From positions 1-64,000 of the forward strand of contig NZ_QDFI01000009.1 of the NCBI RefSeq assembly GCF_003254465.1: 64,000 nucleotides of DNA. The letters are read 5' to 3'. The first letter of the stretch is position 1; each line of letters opens with the position of its first letter. The notes under the pieces are model-generated. The model was not told where the DNA came from and searched no databases. It saw only the letters and a program-made list of their open reading frames with translations. Shown here piece after piece: positions 30,414 through 39,401 of the stretch. The DNA comes from Meridianimarinicoccus zhengii (lineage in GTDB: Bacteria > Pseudomonadota > Alphaproteobacteria > Rhodobacterales > Rhodobacteraceae). The position numbers and the translations under genes were made by a program.

Positions 30414-32159
30414 GTGTCCAGAGTGGAAAATCGGCCCATCCCGGACAGTACCGGCGGGCACAGCTTTCACCGCATGTCGGGTCACGAGCTTGACCGCTTT
30501 CTCGATTTCGTCACCCGAATCCAGACGGAAACCGAAAGCTGTCTCGGCCTGCCCCCGCCGCGCGAGATGCCCGTGATGATCCAGCTTCTGCGCAGCCATT
30601 TCCGTGGGCGGCTGGAAACACCGTCCTCGCTCATCGACGCGGCGGGACTGCCGCGGGGCACGGGCCACCGGATGCTGGAAGACCTGATCGCACGCGGGCT
30701 GGTGCAGCGCCGCCCGCGCACAAGGTCGGGCAAGACGTTCTCGCTGCATCCGTCGCCTGACCTGATCCGCAACTGGTTCGACTACGCGCGCCGAATGAAA
30801 TCGCTTGTCGGGTCTGCCTTCGGGATGCCCGAAGGAACCGAGTATTTCTTCGGCGCGTCCTACCTGACCGGATCGATCATCCCGCCGCTGCCGGTGATGC
30901 GCGAGCAGCTGTCCCTGCGCCACGGGCTGCGGCTGCTGCTGCATGCGGACCCGGCGTTCTTGGCGATGCAGAAGGTCAAGCAGCAGTTCGAAATGCATTT
31001 CGGCACCACGATCGAGGTGCGCGCCCTGTCCATCGACCGCCTGCGGCGCGAGATCCTCGACAACAGCCGCCGTGCGCGGTCCAGCTTCGATATCGTGACT
31101 TGCGACCTTGCGTGGATGGCCGAGATGGTGGACGAGGGCGCGCTACATCCGCTATCGGATCTCGCGGGGGCGGAAACGGCGACGGACCTGCACGATTTCC
31201 ACCCCGAGGCACTGGCGACGGCGCGTTTCGGCGACCGGCTGTTCGGCCTGCCGGTGCAGACCACCCCGGAACTGCTGATCCATCGCACCGACCTGTTGGC
31301 CGAACGCGGCCTGGCCCCACCCACCACGCTGGAAGAGACATTGCAGGCCGCCCGCGCGCTGCATGACCCGGACCGAGGCGTGTCCGGCATCTGCTGGAAT
31401 GGCGCGCGGGGGACGCCGGTTGGCACGACCTTCATGCTGTTGATGGCGGATTTCGGCCAGCCGGTGCTGAACCTGCCGCGCACCGCCGAGGGGTTTTCCG
31501 ACCGCGACCTGTCTGCGGCCCATCTGCGTCCCGCGCTCGACAGCGACACGGCCCTGATGGCGGCGGAATTCCTGGTGGAGCTTCTATCCGTGTCGCCCGA
31601 CAACGTGTTGCAGATGTCGTGGTTCGAACGCGCCAAGTGCTATGCCGAGGGGCGCGCAGCCATGGCCTACTGCTACACGCAGATCATGCCGATGTTCGAA
31701 AACGACCCGGCCTCGCCCGCCCATGGCCGGACCGGATACCAGTTGCACCCGTCCGCGCCGGGCGTGCCGCGCATGGCGCCGCTGGGGGGCTGGCACCTGT
31801 GCATCCCCGCGAACCTGCCGCAGGGCCGTCTGCCCGATGTATGGCGCGCGGCAAGGACCCTGACCTCGCCCGCCGCCACCAAGCTCTATGTCGAGAACGG
31901 GTCGCTCGTGTCCTCGCGCTTTTCGGTATGCAACGATCCGGCGGTGGCCCATGCGCGGCCGGTCATCCCGTTCGTGGACCGGATCGCGCGGGCGGGGCAA
32001 CTGAAATCCTGGCCACGCCCGGCTGTGCCGCAACTGCACGATCTCGTGCGGGTCCTCGGCGAGGAAATCCACACGATGTTGCTGCGCAACAAGAAACCGG
32101 CCGCCGCCCTGCGCGATGCGCAGGCACGCTGCGACGGGCTCATGCATGGGATCGATTGA
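30414..32159 (+). CDS. Cytosolic regulator: HTH fused to solute-binding-protein domain
   Basis: About 581 residues from GTG 30414, which has GAGG eight bases upstream; ATGs at 30372 and 30474 are alternatives. Residues about 20-115 are a winged helix (TPSSLIDAAGLPRGTGHRML, then EDLIARGLVQRRPRTRSGKT). From about 155 on it is a family 1 extracellular solute-binding fold (LRLLLHADPAFLAMQKVKQQ, RYD-like FDIVTCDLAWMAEMV, LPVQTTPELLIHRTDLLAER, MAYCYTQIMPMF). There is no signal peptide, so the sugar-binding domain is inside the cell as a sensor. It is divergent from iolG and probably controls that cluster. Confidence 0.78.
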   Translation: MSRVENRPIPDSTGGHSFHRMSGHELDRFLDFVTRIQTETESCLGLPPPREMPVMIQLLRSHFRGRLETPSSLIDAAGLPRGTGHRMLEDLIARGLVQRRPRTRSGKTFSLHPSPDLIRNWFDYARRMKSLVGSAFGMPEGTEYFFGASYLTGSIIPPLPVMREQLSLRHGLRLLLHADPAFLAMQKVKQQFEMHFGTTIEVRALSIDRLRREILDNSRRARSSFDIVTCDLAWMAEMVDEGALHPLSDLAGAETATDLHDFHPEALATARFGDRLFGLPVQTTPELLIHRTDLLAERGLAPPTTLEETLQAARALHDPDRGVSGICWNGARGTPVGTTFMLLMADFGQPVLNLPRTAEGFSDRDLSAAHLRPALDSDTALMAAEFLVELLSVSPDNVLQMSWFERAKCYAEGRAAMAYCYTQIMPMFENDPASPAHGRTGYQLHPSAPGVPRMAPLGGWHLCIPANLPQGRLPDVWRAARTLTSPAATKLYVENGSLVSSRFSVCNDPAVAHARPVIPFVDRIARAGQLKSWPRPAVPQLHDLVRVLGEEIHTMLLRNKKPAAALRDAQARCDGLMHGID

Positions 32160-32185
32160 AGGCCGGGGCAATAACGCCCCACGGG

Positions 32186-33010
32186 TCAGTTGCGCCAGCG
32201 TCGCCAATCCGCGACCGAGCCCGCGAAGACGTTGATGTCGACGGGACCTTTCACGCCGGGGACGCGCCCGGTGCCGGTATATTGCCAGAAGGTCCAGCGC
32301 TGGCCGGGATAGACCGTGGATGGGTGGCCCGCAACCGAGCGCAGCCAGAACTCTGTGCCCGGCAGCATGCCGATGCCGGTCTCGCGGTAGAAATCGACCG
32401 TCGTGTAAATGACCGGGCGCTGGCCGTAATGGGCCGTCAGGATATCGAGAAAGCGCGCCGCCTCGGCGCGGACCGTGGCCGGATCGGGGCGGTACGGGCA
32501 ATTGCGCGAGCGGTGGTTCCATTCAAGATCGAGCACCGGGGGCAGCGCCGCCGGATCGCGCGGCACATGGCTTATGAACCAGCGGGCCTGCTCCACCGCA
32601 GGGCGACACCAGTAGTAGAAATGATAGGCCCCACGCGGAATCCCCGCACGCGCGGCGCCCTGCCAGTTGTCGGGGAAGGCGGGGTCGGTGTGGTCGCCGC
32701 CCTCCGTCGCCTTGATGAGGGCGAAGGCTATGCCCGACGCGCGCACCTGCGGCCAGTCGATCGCCCCCTGCCAGCGCGACACGTCGATCCCGTGCACGGC
32801 ATAATCCGAAGGTGCCCGCCCCTCCCATGGATGAGGCTTGAAGTCGTCGAACGCCGGAAAGGTCACCGCGACCGGACGGGCCGCCGCGATGGCCGCTTGC
32901 GACGATGTCGCCGCGGGGGGCGGCGGGTAGTCCCGGAGATCCGGCCCCGCGCAGGCCACGAGAAGCATGAACAGCAGAACGGCCCGAACCCGACGTGCTG
33001 CATGCTGCAT
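32186..33010 (-). CDS. GH25 lysozyme-family lipoprotein
   Basis: A 274-residue secreted enzyme. The signal (MQHAARRVRAVLLFMLLVAC) ends at lipobox Cys20. The GH25 barrel shows GIDVSRWQGAIDWPQVRASG, ALIKATEGGDHTDPAF, YHFYYWCRP and the catalytic-region VLDLEWN with acidic Asp and Glu. It ends in a typical WTFWQYTGTG strand. It would cut the glycan strands of peptidoglycan from the periplasmic side of a membrane. Single gene, convergent with the regulator upstream. Confidence 0.9.
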   Translation of the reverse strand: MQHAARRVRAVLLFMLLVACAGPDLRDYPPPPAATSSQAAIAAARPVAVTFPAFDDFKPHPWEGRAPSDYAVHGIDVSRWQGAIDWPQVRASGIAFALIKATEGGDHTDPAFPDNWQGAARAGIPRGAYHFYYWCRPAVEQARWFISHVPRDPAALPPVLDLEWNHRSRNCPYRPDPATVRAEAARFLDILTAHYGQRPVIYTTVDFYRETGIGMLPGTEFWLRSVAGHPSTVYPGQRWTFWQYTGTGRVPGVKGPVDINVFAGSVADWRRWRN

Positions 33011-33344
33011 CGCGCTTCCTTTCCGTTGATGCCGTCCCCCACAGCGCGGGCCGCGCGGCCGAAGGGCCGCCCGGCCATCACCGGCAAGACGCGCAAGAGA
33101 ACTTCCGGTACCGTGCGACAGCTACAACGCAAGTGCCCCGCAATGACAACCGCATCATGCAGGCGGGATTGATTTCGTGATGACGCGCCGGGCGGCGCCC
33201 GGGTCGGCGAGAGGCGGCCCTTCGCAGACGCGGCAGGACCGCGGCCGCACAGGAGCCCTTGGCGGGGTCCGGTCCTGCGGCGGACCCGCGCAGCCCGGCC
33301 CGGCCGGCACCCCGCATTCACGGGATGCCGGTCATTCCATCCGA
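33011..33344. other. Intergenic region, 334 bp
   Basis: No gene is supported. It carries the upstream region of the GH25 gene and the 3-prime flank of the SGNH gene. An inverted repeat at about 33303-33332 (CCGGCA...TGCCGG with paired CCCG/CGGG inside) could terminate the SGNH transcript. GC-rich short repeats occupy the middle. Confidence 0.45.
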
Positions 33345-34589
33345 TCAGGCCGTCGCCTGCCGGCGCCGCCGCGCGGCAAGGCGCAGGAGCACCAGTCCCG
33401 CCAGTGCCAGCGGCCCGGCCGCGGGCAGCGGCACCGGGGCGGTTATGGCCAGTTGCGCGCTCGCGGTGCGCTGCAGCAGGACCGCGCTGTCCGGATCGAT
33501 ACCAAGCGCCTTCGCCGCGCCCTCGTCGCGCCCGAAATCGATCGGGTCGAGGCCGGTCAGCGTGCCGTAAAGCACCAGCGCGCTGAGATAGGACCCGTGC
33601 TTGCTGGCATGGGTGCCGTCGTCGTACCAAAGATCGATCAGACCGTCGGTCAGCGCATCGTCCGCCCACATGCTGCGGGTCGCGATGCCGGACTGCACCG
33701 CGCGCATGAATGCCTCACCCACTGGCGCGACCCCGGCGAAACCCGGCCCCGCCGCTGCGTCGTAGCTGGCGGCCAGGTCGTCGGTCATCTCTTCCAGCGT
33801 GGCGAAGAACGTTCCGGTGGACAGCTCTGACCCGCGGGTCACGACCCCCGTATCCGGGTCTGTGTCGGTCACGAACGCCCCGTCGATCAGGTTCTGCCGC
33901 GCCCAGGTCTGGTAGAGATAGACCTCCGTATCCGGATCACCGCTGGGATTGGCAAAGGTGCCGCGGATCCGCGAACAGGTGCCCCTCGCGATCCCTGCCG
34001 CTTCGCAGGCGGCCTGCCGTTCATCATCGGTCGCGCCGGGAAAGGCATCGCGGTCGCGCACCGGCCCGACCGGATCCGTCGATTGCACGAATTCGCGCAT
34101 CTTGTCGGCGTAGAACCGGAAATACTCGGGATTCGAATCCAGTTCCTCCCCCGCCGCATTGGTCTGGCGGGTCAGCGGTTCGGCGCTTTGTTCCTGCAGC
34201 ACGACCTTGTCCCAGGTCTGCAGCGCCAGGTTGCCGCGCATGTCCCAGTCGGCGGGGTTTGTATTCAGGAAATGCCCGCGCAGACTCGCCGCGTTGCGCG
34301 TGGACAGGGCAACGTCGTAATCCAGCCCTGCCTGGTCCGTCAGGTGCTTGAAGATGCCCGCCACACCGCCCCACGGATGGGGCTGGTAGGGGCGCGCGCC
34401 GGTCGTGTTCTCGAAGGAGGTACCCGGCACCGGCGCGGTCAGGTCGCGCACGTTTTCCGTGTAGTAACTCAGCGCCGGGTCGTGGTGCCCGAAGGTGTAA
34501 CTGTTCCCGACGAACAGGACCGACACGGGTGCGGCGTGCACCGTGGTCGCCACAAGACACGCCACCGCCGTCAGGGTGAGCCGTTTCAT
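33345..34589 (-). CDS. SGNH/GDSL-like hydrolase with VPLPA C-terminal sorting signal
   Basis: A 414-residue exported protein. A signal peptide (MKRLTLTAVACLVATTVHAA) is followed by the block I motif SVLFVGNSYTFGHH with nucleophile Ser in G-N-S, and near the C-terminus by DDGTHASKHGSYL, which supplies the Asp-x-x-His of SGNH enzymes. The tail is PVPLPAAGPLALAGLVLLRL followed by AARRRR: the VPLPA motif, hydrophobic helix and basic end of the VPLPA-CTERM sorting system. It should be surface-anchored or processed by an exosortase. ATG 34589 has a GGAGG site; the frame opening at 34628 is unsupported. Confidence 0.82.
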   Translation of the reverse strand: MKRLTLTAVACLVATTVHAAPVSVLFVGNSYTFGHHDPALSYYTENVRDLTAPVPGTSFENTTGARPYQPHPWGGVAGIFKHLTDQAGLDYDVALSTRNAASLRGHFLNTNPADWDMRGNLALQTWDKVVLQEQSAEPLTRQTNAAGEELDSNPEYFRFYADKMREFVQSTDPVGPVRDRDAFPGATDDERQAACEAAGIARGTCSRIRGTFANPSGDPDTEVYLYQTWARQNLIDGAFVTDTDPDTGVVTRGSELSTGTFFATLEEMTDDLAASYDAAAGPGFAGVAPVGEAFMRAVQSGIATRSMWADDALTDGLIDLWYDDGTHASKHGSYLSALVLYGTLTGLDPIDFGRDEGAAKALGIDPDSAVLLQRTASAQLAITAPVPLPAAGPLALAGLVLLRLAARRRRQATA

Positions 34590-34757
34590 CACAGGTTTCC
34601 TCCCATTATTGATTATTGCGTCAAGCATTGACCGGACCGCCCGCCTGCGTCAATTGCGCAGGGCGTCGGCGGAACGCGGCGCCGGGCGAAAAGCCGCGAA
34701 GCCCCTTTCCATTCCCGCGCGCCTTCCGTTAGACCTGATCGAAAGAAAGGGTCGTCC

Positions 34758-35243
34758 ATGTCACGCAGTATCGATTACGGCAACCTGATGCACCGGGCGA
34801 TGCGGTCGCTGATCCAGAACGTGCTGGCCGGTGTCGCGCGGGATGGGCTTCCCGGCGACCATCATTTCTTCATCACTTTCGACACGCTGCACCCGGACGT
34901 GCAGATCGCCGACTGGCTTTCGGACCGCTATCCCGAGGACATGACCATCGTCATCCAGCACTGGTACGACAACCTGACTGTGACGGATGACGGGTTCGCG
35001 ATCACGCTGAATTTCGGCGACCGCCCGGAACCGATGTTCATCCCCTATGACGCGATCCGAACATTCGTCGATCCGTCGGTGGAATTCGGACTGCGTTTCG
35101 AAACCCACGCCCATGACGATGACGATGACGCGGACGACGACGCGGGCGTTGGCGCCCCTATGGCCGAGGACGTGCCCCCAGGCGACGACGATGGCCCGCG
35201 CAAGGACGCTGAGATCGTCAGCCTCGACAAGTTCCGCAAGTAG
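34758..35243 (+). CDS. sspB: ClpXP adaptor SspB (alpha type)
   Basis: A 161-residue protein matching SspB-alpha: IDYGNLMHRAMRSLIQNVLA, HHFFITFDTLHPDVQIADWL, YPEDMTIVIQHWYDNLTVTD, then LNFGDRPEPMFIPYDAIRTF. It delivers ssrA-tagged and other substrates to ClpXP. A very acidic linker (an Asp run near residues 118-128) leads to the C-terminal ClpX-tethering segment EIVSLDKFRK. It starts after a GAAAGAAAGGG purine run. It is monocistronic or co-transcribed with fumC 79 bp downstream. Confidence 0.93.
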   Translation: MSRSIDYGNLMHRAMRSLIQNVLAGVARDGLPGDHHFFITFDTLHPDVQIADWLSDRYPEDMTIVIQHWYDNLTVTDDGFAITLNFGDRPEPMFIPYDAIRTFVDPSVEFGLRFETHAHDDDDDADDDAGVGAPMAEDVPPGDDDGPRKDAEIVSLDKFRK

Positions 35244-35322
35244 CGTTGGCGCTCACGGCATTGCGCGCTGGCGCGGGCGCGCCTAAACAGCCGCCAGACA
35301 CTACGCCGAGAGGACAGCGCAG

Positions 35323-36717
35323 ATGACCGCGACCCGCACCGAATCCGACAGTTTCGGCCCCCTTGAAGTACCCGCCGACAAGTATTGGGGTGCGCAGACC
35401 CAGCGGAGCATCATGAACTTTCCCATCGGCTGGGAAAAGCAGCCCGTGGCCATCGTGCGAGCGCTCGGCGTCATCAAGCAGGCCTGCGCCGAGGCGAACA
35501 TGACGCTCGGCGCGCTGGACGACATGCGCGGCAAGGCCATCGTGCAGGCCGCGTCCGAGGTCGTGGCGGGCAAGTTCGACGACAATTTCCCGCTTGTCGT
35601 GTGGCAGACCGGGTCGGGCACGCAAAGCAACATGAATGCCAACGAGGTCATCGCGAACCGCGCCATCGAGATTCTCGGCGGCACGATCGGATCCAAGGAT
35701 CCGGTCCACCCGAACGATCATTGCAACATGGGCCAGTCGTCCAACGACACCTTTCCGACGGCCATGCACATCGCCACGGCGATGATGGCCCGCGACGTGC
35801 TGCTGCCGGGACTGGAAAAGCTGCACGCGGCGCTGGAAACCAAGGTCGCCGAGTTCGACGGCATCATCAAGATCGGCCGCACGCATACGCAGGATGCGAC
35901 GCCCCTGACGCTCGCACAGGAATTCTCCGGCTACGCGCATCAGGTGGCGATGGGAATTGCGCGCGTTAGGTCGTCGCTGTGCCATATCCACGAACTGGCG
36001 CAGGGCGGCACGGCGGTCGGCACGGGGCTGAACACCAAGAAGGGCTGGGGCGAGATGGTCGCGGCCAACATGGCGCGCATCACCGGCCTGCCCTTCGTGA
36101 CCGCGCCGAACAAGTTCGAAGCACTGGCCGCTCACGACGCGATGGTGGAATTGTCGGGGTCGCTCAAGACGGTGGCCGCGTCCCTGTTCAAGATCGCCAA
36201 TGACATTCGCCTGCTGGGGTCCGGCCCGCGCTGCGGTCTGGGCGAGCTGATCCTGCCGGAGAACGAACCAGGCAGCTCGATCATGCCGGGCAAGGTCAAC
36301 CCGACCCAGTGCGAGGCGCTGACGCAGGTCTGCGCCCATGTGATGGGCAACGACGCGGCGGTGGGCTTCGCAGGCTCGCAGGGGCATTTCGAACTGAACG
36401 TCTACAAGCCCATGATGGCCTATAACGTGCTGCAATCCATGCAGCTTCTGGGCGATGCGGCCTCGGCCTTCACCGACAACCTGATGGTGGGGCTGAAGGC
36501 CGACACGGTGCGGATCGAAAAGCTGATGCGCGAGTCGCTGATGCTTGTGACGGCGCTGGCCCCGACCATCGGCTATGACAACGCCACCAAGGTCGCCAAG
36601 ACCGCGCACAAGAACGGCACGACCCTGCGCGAAGAAGCCATCGCGCTTGGCTTCGTGGATGCAGCGACTTTCGATGCGGTGGTGCTGCCGGAACAGATGA
36701 TCGGGCCGAAGGACTGA
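35323..36717 (+). CDS. fumC: Class II fumarate hydratase
   Basis: A 464-residue TCA-cycle enzyme converting fumarate to L-malate, iron-independent. The family signature [16 protein letters not shown] is intact, with active-site segments [34 protein letters not shown] and [20 protein letters not shown]. Full normal length. Four small or medium genes follow it with gaps of 3 bp or overlaps, so it heads or joins an operon. Confidence 0.97.
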   Translation: MTATRTESDSFGPLEVPADKYWGAQTQRSIMNFPIGWEKQPVAIVRALGVIKQACAEANMTLGALDDMRGKAIVQAASEVVAGKFDDNFPLVVWQTGSGTQSNMNANEVIANRAIEILGGTIGSKDPVHPNDHCNMGQSSNDTFPTAMHIATAMMARDVLLPGLEKLHAALETKVAEFDGIIKIGRTHTQDATPLTLAQEFSGYAHQVAMGIARVRSSLCHIHELAQGGTAVGTGLNTKKGWGEMVAANMARITGLPFVTAPNKFEALAAHDAMVELSGSLKTVAASLFKIANDIRLLGSGPRCGLGELILPENEPGSSIMPGKVNPTQCEALTQVCAHVMGNDAAVGFAGSQGHFELNVYKPMMAYNVLQSMQLLGDAASAFTDNLMVGLKADTVRIEKLMRESLMLVTALAPTIGYDNATKVAKTAHKNGTTLREEAIALGFVDAATFDAVVLPEQMIGPKD

Positions 36718-36720
36718 CCC

Positions 36721-36927
36721 TTGGCCGATGCGCCGATCAACCTGAACCGTGCGCGCAAGGCCCGCGCGCGGTTGAAGAAGGCCAGGCAGGCCGATGAAAA
36801 CGCTGTGAAGTTTGGCCGGACCAAGGCAGAGCGCGCGCAGGATGACGCGCAGCGCAGCCTGCTGCGGAACCGGCTGGATGCGCATCGCCGCAATGATCGC
36901 GGTGACGACGGGGCGACGGAGACGTGA
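36721..36927 (+). CDS. DUF4169 family protein
   Basis: A 68-residue very basic protein from a TTG start three bases after the fumC stop, with GAAGGA upstream. PINLNRARKARARLKKARQA followed by ENAVKFGRTKAERAQDDAQR is the DUF4169 pattern. It is helical and probably binds nucleic acid or ribosomes, but no function is known. It is regularly adjacent to fumC in Rhodobacterales. The stop overlaps the next GTG. Confidence 0.85.
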   Translation: MADAPINLNRARKARARLKKARQADENAVKFGRTKAERAQDDAQRSLLRNRLDAHRRNDRGDDGATET

Positions 36928-37166
36928 CCGGATCGCGCCCCCGCAAACGGTCGCTCACCCTGCGCGGGCACCAGACCAGCGTATCGCTGGAAGACGCGTT
37001 CTGGATTGCCTTTCGCGACATCGCCGCCGCGCAAGACAAGGCAGTGAACGCACTCGCCGCCGAGATCGACGCGAAACGGGGGCTCGACTGCGGGCTCGCC
37101 TCGGCGATCCGGGTCTTCGTGCTGAACCACTTCCGACAGGCCGCAGAGCGCGGACCGGAGCCGTGA
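36924..37166 (+). CDS. Ribbon-helix-helix protein
   Basis: An 80-residue protein from a GTG start (GTGA overlap). KRSLTLRGHQTSVSLEDAFW is the beta strand and first helix of a ribbon-helix-helix fold, followed by AAQDKAVNALAAEIDAK and a C-terminal helix (ASAIRVFVLNHFRQAA). This family is found beside fumC and DUF4169. DNA binding is likely; its targets are unknown. The stop overlaps the next GTG. Confidence 0.82.
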   Translation: MTGSRPRKRSLTLRGHQTSVSLEDAFWIAFRDIAAAQDKAVNALAAEIDAKRGLDCGLASAIRVFVLNHFRQAAERGPEP

Positions 37167-38290
37167 CGCCCTGCTCCACGCCCCGCGTGACGGTGGAACC
37201 GCTGGCCGGGATGGAATTGCCCGCGGACAGCCCGATCCTGCGGGATCACGTGGTGGACCCGCCCCATCGCACCCCGGACTATCTTGCCAAATACGACCGC
37301 AGGACACTGGTTTACGATGTGCAGCACGACGCCGCACGGGACAGGATCACGCTTGTGGCGCCGCGCCTGCTGAACCTCTGGCCGCTGCTGCGCGACGGTC
37401 TGCGGATCGGGGACAGGCCCGCGCGGGGCCTGCGCCGACGGGTCTTTCCGAAGTGCGAAATCCTTACCCTGCCTGCGCGCGGCGACCCGGTCAGCGTGGC
37501 TTTGCCGGATGGGCGCGTCCTGTCCGCAAGGCCACGCCGCATCGACCCGACGCCGTTTCGCGGCACGAACGCCATCGTCACCATGAGCCGGGACAACCCG
37601 CTCGACTGGATTGCCGACTGGCTTCGCTTCTACGTGCGCGCCCATAGCGCCGACGGCGTGCTGTTCATCGACAACGGATCGACGGCCTATGCCCCGGAAC
37701 GGCTGGCAGACACCATCGCCGCGGTCTCCGGGCTGCGCCGTGCCGCGATTCTGACGGCACCCCGCGCCTACGGTCCGCTCATCGCGGGCCAGCATGCTCG
37801 GATCAAGCCGAACTTCCTGAAGTCCGCGATGCTGAACATGGCACGCGTCGGCCCGCTGGCGCAGGCGCGCGCCGTGCTCAATGCCGATGTGGACGAGCTG
37901 GTGCAGGGACCGCCCGGCGCATCGCTGTTCGACGCGGCTCAACGCGCATGGCACGGGACGCTGAATATCGGAGGCACTTTCGCCTTTCCCGCCCCCGGCA
38001 CGGATGACCCGGCGCCGCAGCGCGCGCATGTCTGGCAGGCGGAACCGCCCCGCATATCGACCCGCAAATGGGCCGCGCGTCCGGGCGGGTTGCTCAGCCG
38101 CATGGGTTGGTTCGTCCACCAGGTCGGCGGCGAGCCCTTCCGGCTGGTGCCGGAAAGCCGCCACTTCCGGCTTGTGCATTGCGCCGCGGCCAATCTCAAC
38201 TGGTTCCGGGGCAAGGACAGCGCCGTCGCGGCCGCGCTCCGACACGACCGGGCGCTGCAGGACATGATGGACAGGGTTTTCGATGATTGA
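37163..38290 (+). CDS. Glycosyltransferase-like protein, first of a tandem pair
   Basis: A 375-residue protein from GTG 37163 (GTGA overlap). TMSRDNPLDWIADWLRFYVR, then GVLFIDNGSTAYAPERLADT, then the nucleotide-sugar/metal motif AVLNADVDELVQG follow the family 2/92-like glycosyltransferase fold found in Rhodobacterales envelope genes. No membrane helix or signal is seen, so it acts in the cytoplasm, probably on a capsule or lipid-linked glycan. The next gene is a diverged copy with the same motif order. Confidence 0.75.
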   Translation: MTPCSTPRVTVEPLAGMELPADSPILRDHVVDPPHRTPDYLAKYDRRTLVYDVQHDAARDRITLVAPRLLNLWPLLRDGLRIGDRPARGLRRRVFPKCEILTLPARGDPVSVALPDGRVLSARPRRIDPTPFRGTNAIVTMSRDNPLDWIADWLRFYVRAHSADGVLFIDNGSTAYAPERLADTIAAVSGLRRAAILTAPRAYGPLIAGQHARIKPNFLKSAMLNMARVGPLAQARAVLNADVDELVQGPPGASLFDAAQRAWHGTLNIGGTFAFPAPGTDDPAPQRAHVWQAEPPRISTRKWAARPGGLLSRMGWFVHQVGGEPFRLVPESRHFRLVHCAAANLNWFRGKDSAVAAALRHDRALQDMMDRVFDD

Positions 38291-39401
38291 CACCGACGTC
38301 CGCACCGTACCGCTACAGGGCTTCGTTCTGCCCGCGGGCAGCCCGGTGCTGCGCGACCACGTGCGCCCGGCCGACCGGCGCAGCGAACACTATCTCGCGC
38401 GATACGACCGCACGACCTTGTTCTACGATGCCGCCTGGCTGCCGGACCGGCGCGCGCACCTGATCACGGCGCCGCGCTTCCTGAACCTCTGGGCGCCGTT
38501 CCGGGCGGGGCTTCGGATTGGCGGGCGGCCGGTGCGACGGTTGCGCCGGCGGACATGGCTGCGCTGCGAGCAGGTGGAAATCCCCGGCCCCGAGACCGCG
38601 CTGTCGCTGCACTGGCAGGGCAACGACCACCCGATCCCGTCGCGGCGCAGCGAAACCGCGGGCTTCGCCGGAACCAATGCGCTGGTCGCCGTGAACCGCA
38701 ACAACGCGCTGGACTGGATCGCGGACTGGGCCGCGTTCTACGCCCGCCGGCACGGTGCCGACGCGGTGGCGCTCTTCGACAACGGTTCGGATGCCTATGG
38801 CCCGCAGGACATCGCGGACCGGCTCGGGCGCGTCGAGGGGCTTCGCAGGGTCCGCGTGTTCTCGGCCCCCTACCCTTACGGTCCCGCCGATCACAGCAAA
38901 CGGCTGGAGGTCAGCCCGCGTTTCTTCCAGACCGCCATGCTGAACATCGCGAAGCGCGATCCGCTTGCCCGGGCACGGGCAGTACTGAACGTGGATATCG
39001 ACGAGATCTGTATCTCGGCTAGCGGCGGCAGCGTCTTCGACGCCGCGGCGCGCCATCCGCTGGGCATGATCACGATCCCCGGAAGCTGGGTCTATCCCGC
39101 GCCCGGCACGACAGGCCCCGTGGGGCACGGCGCGCACCGGTTTCGCGACCAGCCCGACGACCGCTGCAATCAGAAATGGTGTCAGGCACCGCGTGGCGCG
39201 TTCGGGCGGATGTTCGGCTGGGCCGTGCACCGGGTGGACGAGGTGTTCCAGAACCTCGCGACCCGGCAATCCGACATCCGGCTCGTGCATTGCAAGGGCA
39301 CATCCACCGGGTGGAAGGCGAAGCGCTTCGACCTGCCCCCCGATCTGCGCGAGGACCCGGCCCTGTCCGCGGTGATGCAGGCCGAATTCCCCGACCGTTA
39401 G
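38283..39401 (+). CDS. Glycosyltransferase-like protein, second of a tandem pair
   Basis: A 372-residue paralogue of the preceding gene, overlapping it by 8 bp. Matching blocks are SPVLRDHVRPADRRSEHYLA, VNRNNALDWIADWAAFYARR, AVALFDNGSDAYGPQDIADR and the D-x-D-like VLNVDIDEIC. Both proteins end with a histidine-cysteine motif (RLVHCAA in the first, RLVHCKG here). The pair arose by tandem duplication and may add successive residues to the same glycan. The 3-prime end overlaps the convergent ccdA gene by four bases. Confidence 0.75.
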   Translation: MIDTDVRTVPLQGFVLPAGSPVLRDHVRPADRRSEHYLARYDRTTLFYDAAWLPDRRAHLITAPRFLNLWAPFRAGLRIGGRPVRRLRRRTWLRCEQVEIPGPETALSLHWQGNDHPIPSRRSETAGFAGTNALVAVNRNNALDWIADWAAFYARRHGADAVALFDNGSDAYGPQDIADRLGRVEGLRRVRVFSAPYPYGPADHSKRLEVSPRFFQTAMLNIAKRDPLARARAVLNVDIDEICISASGGSVFDAAARHPLGMITIPGSWVYPAPGTTGPVGHGAHRFRDQPDDRCNQKWCQAPRGAFGRMFGWAVHRVDEVFQNLATRQSDIRLVHCKGTSTGWKAKRFDLPPDLREDPALSAVMQAEFPDR

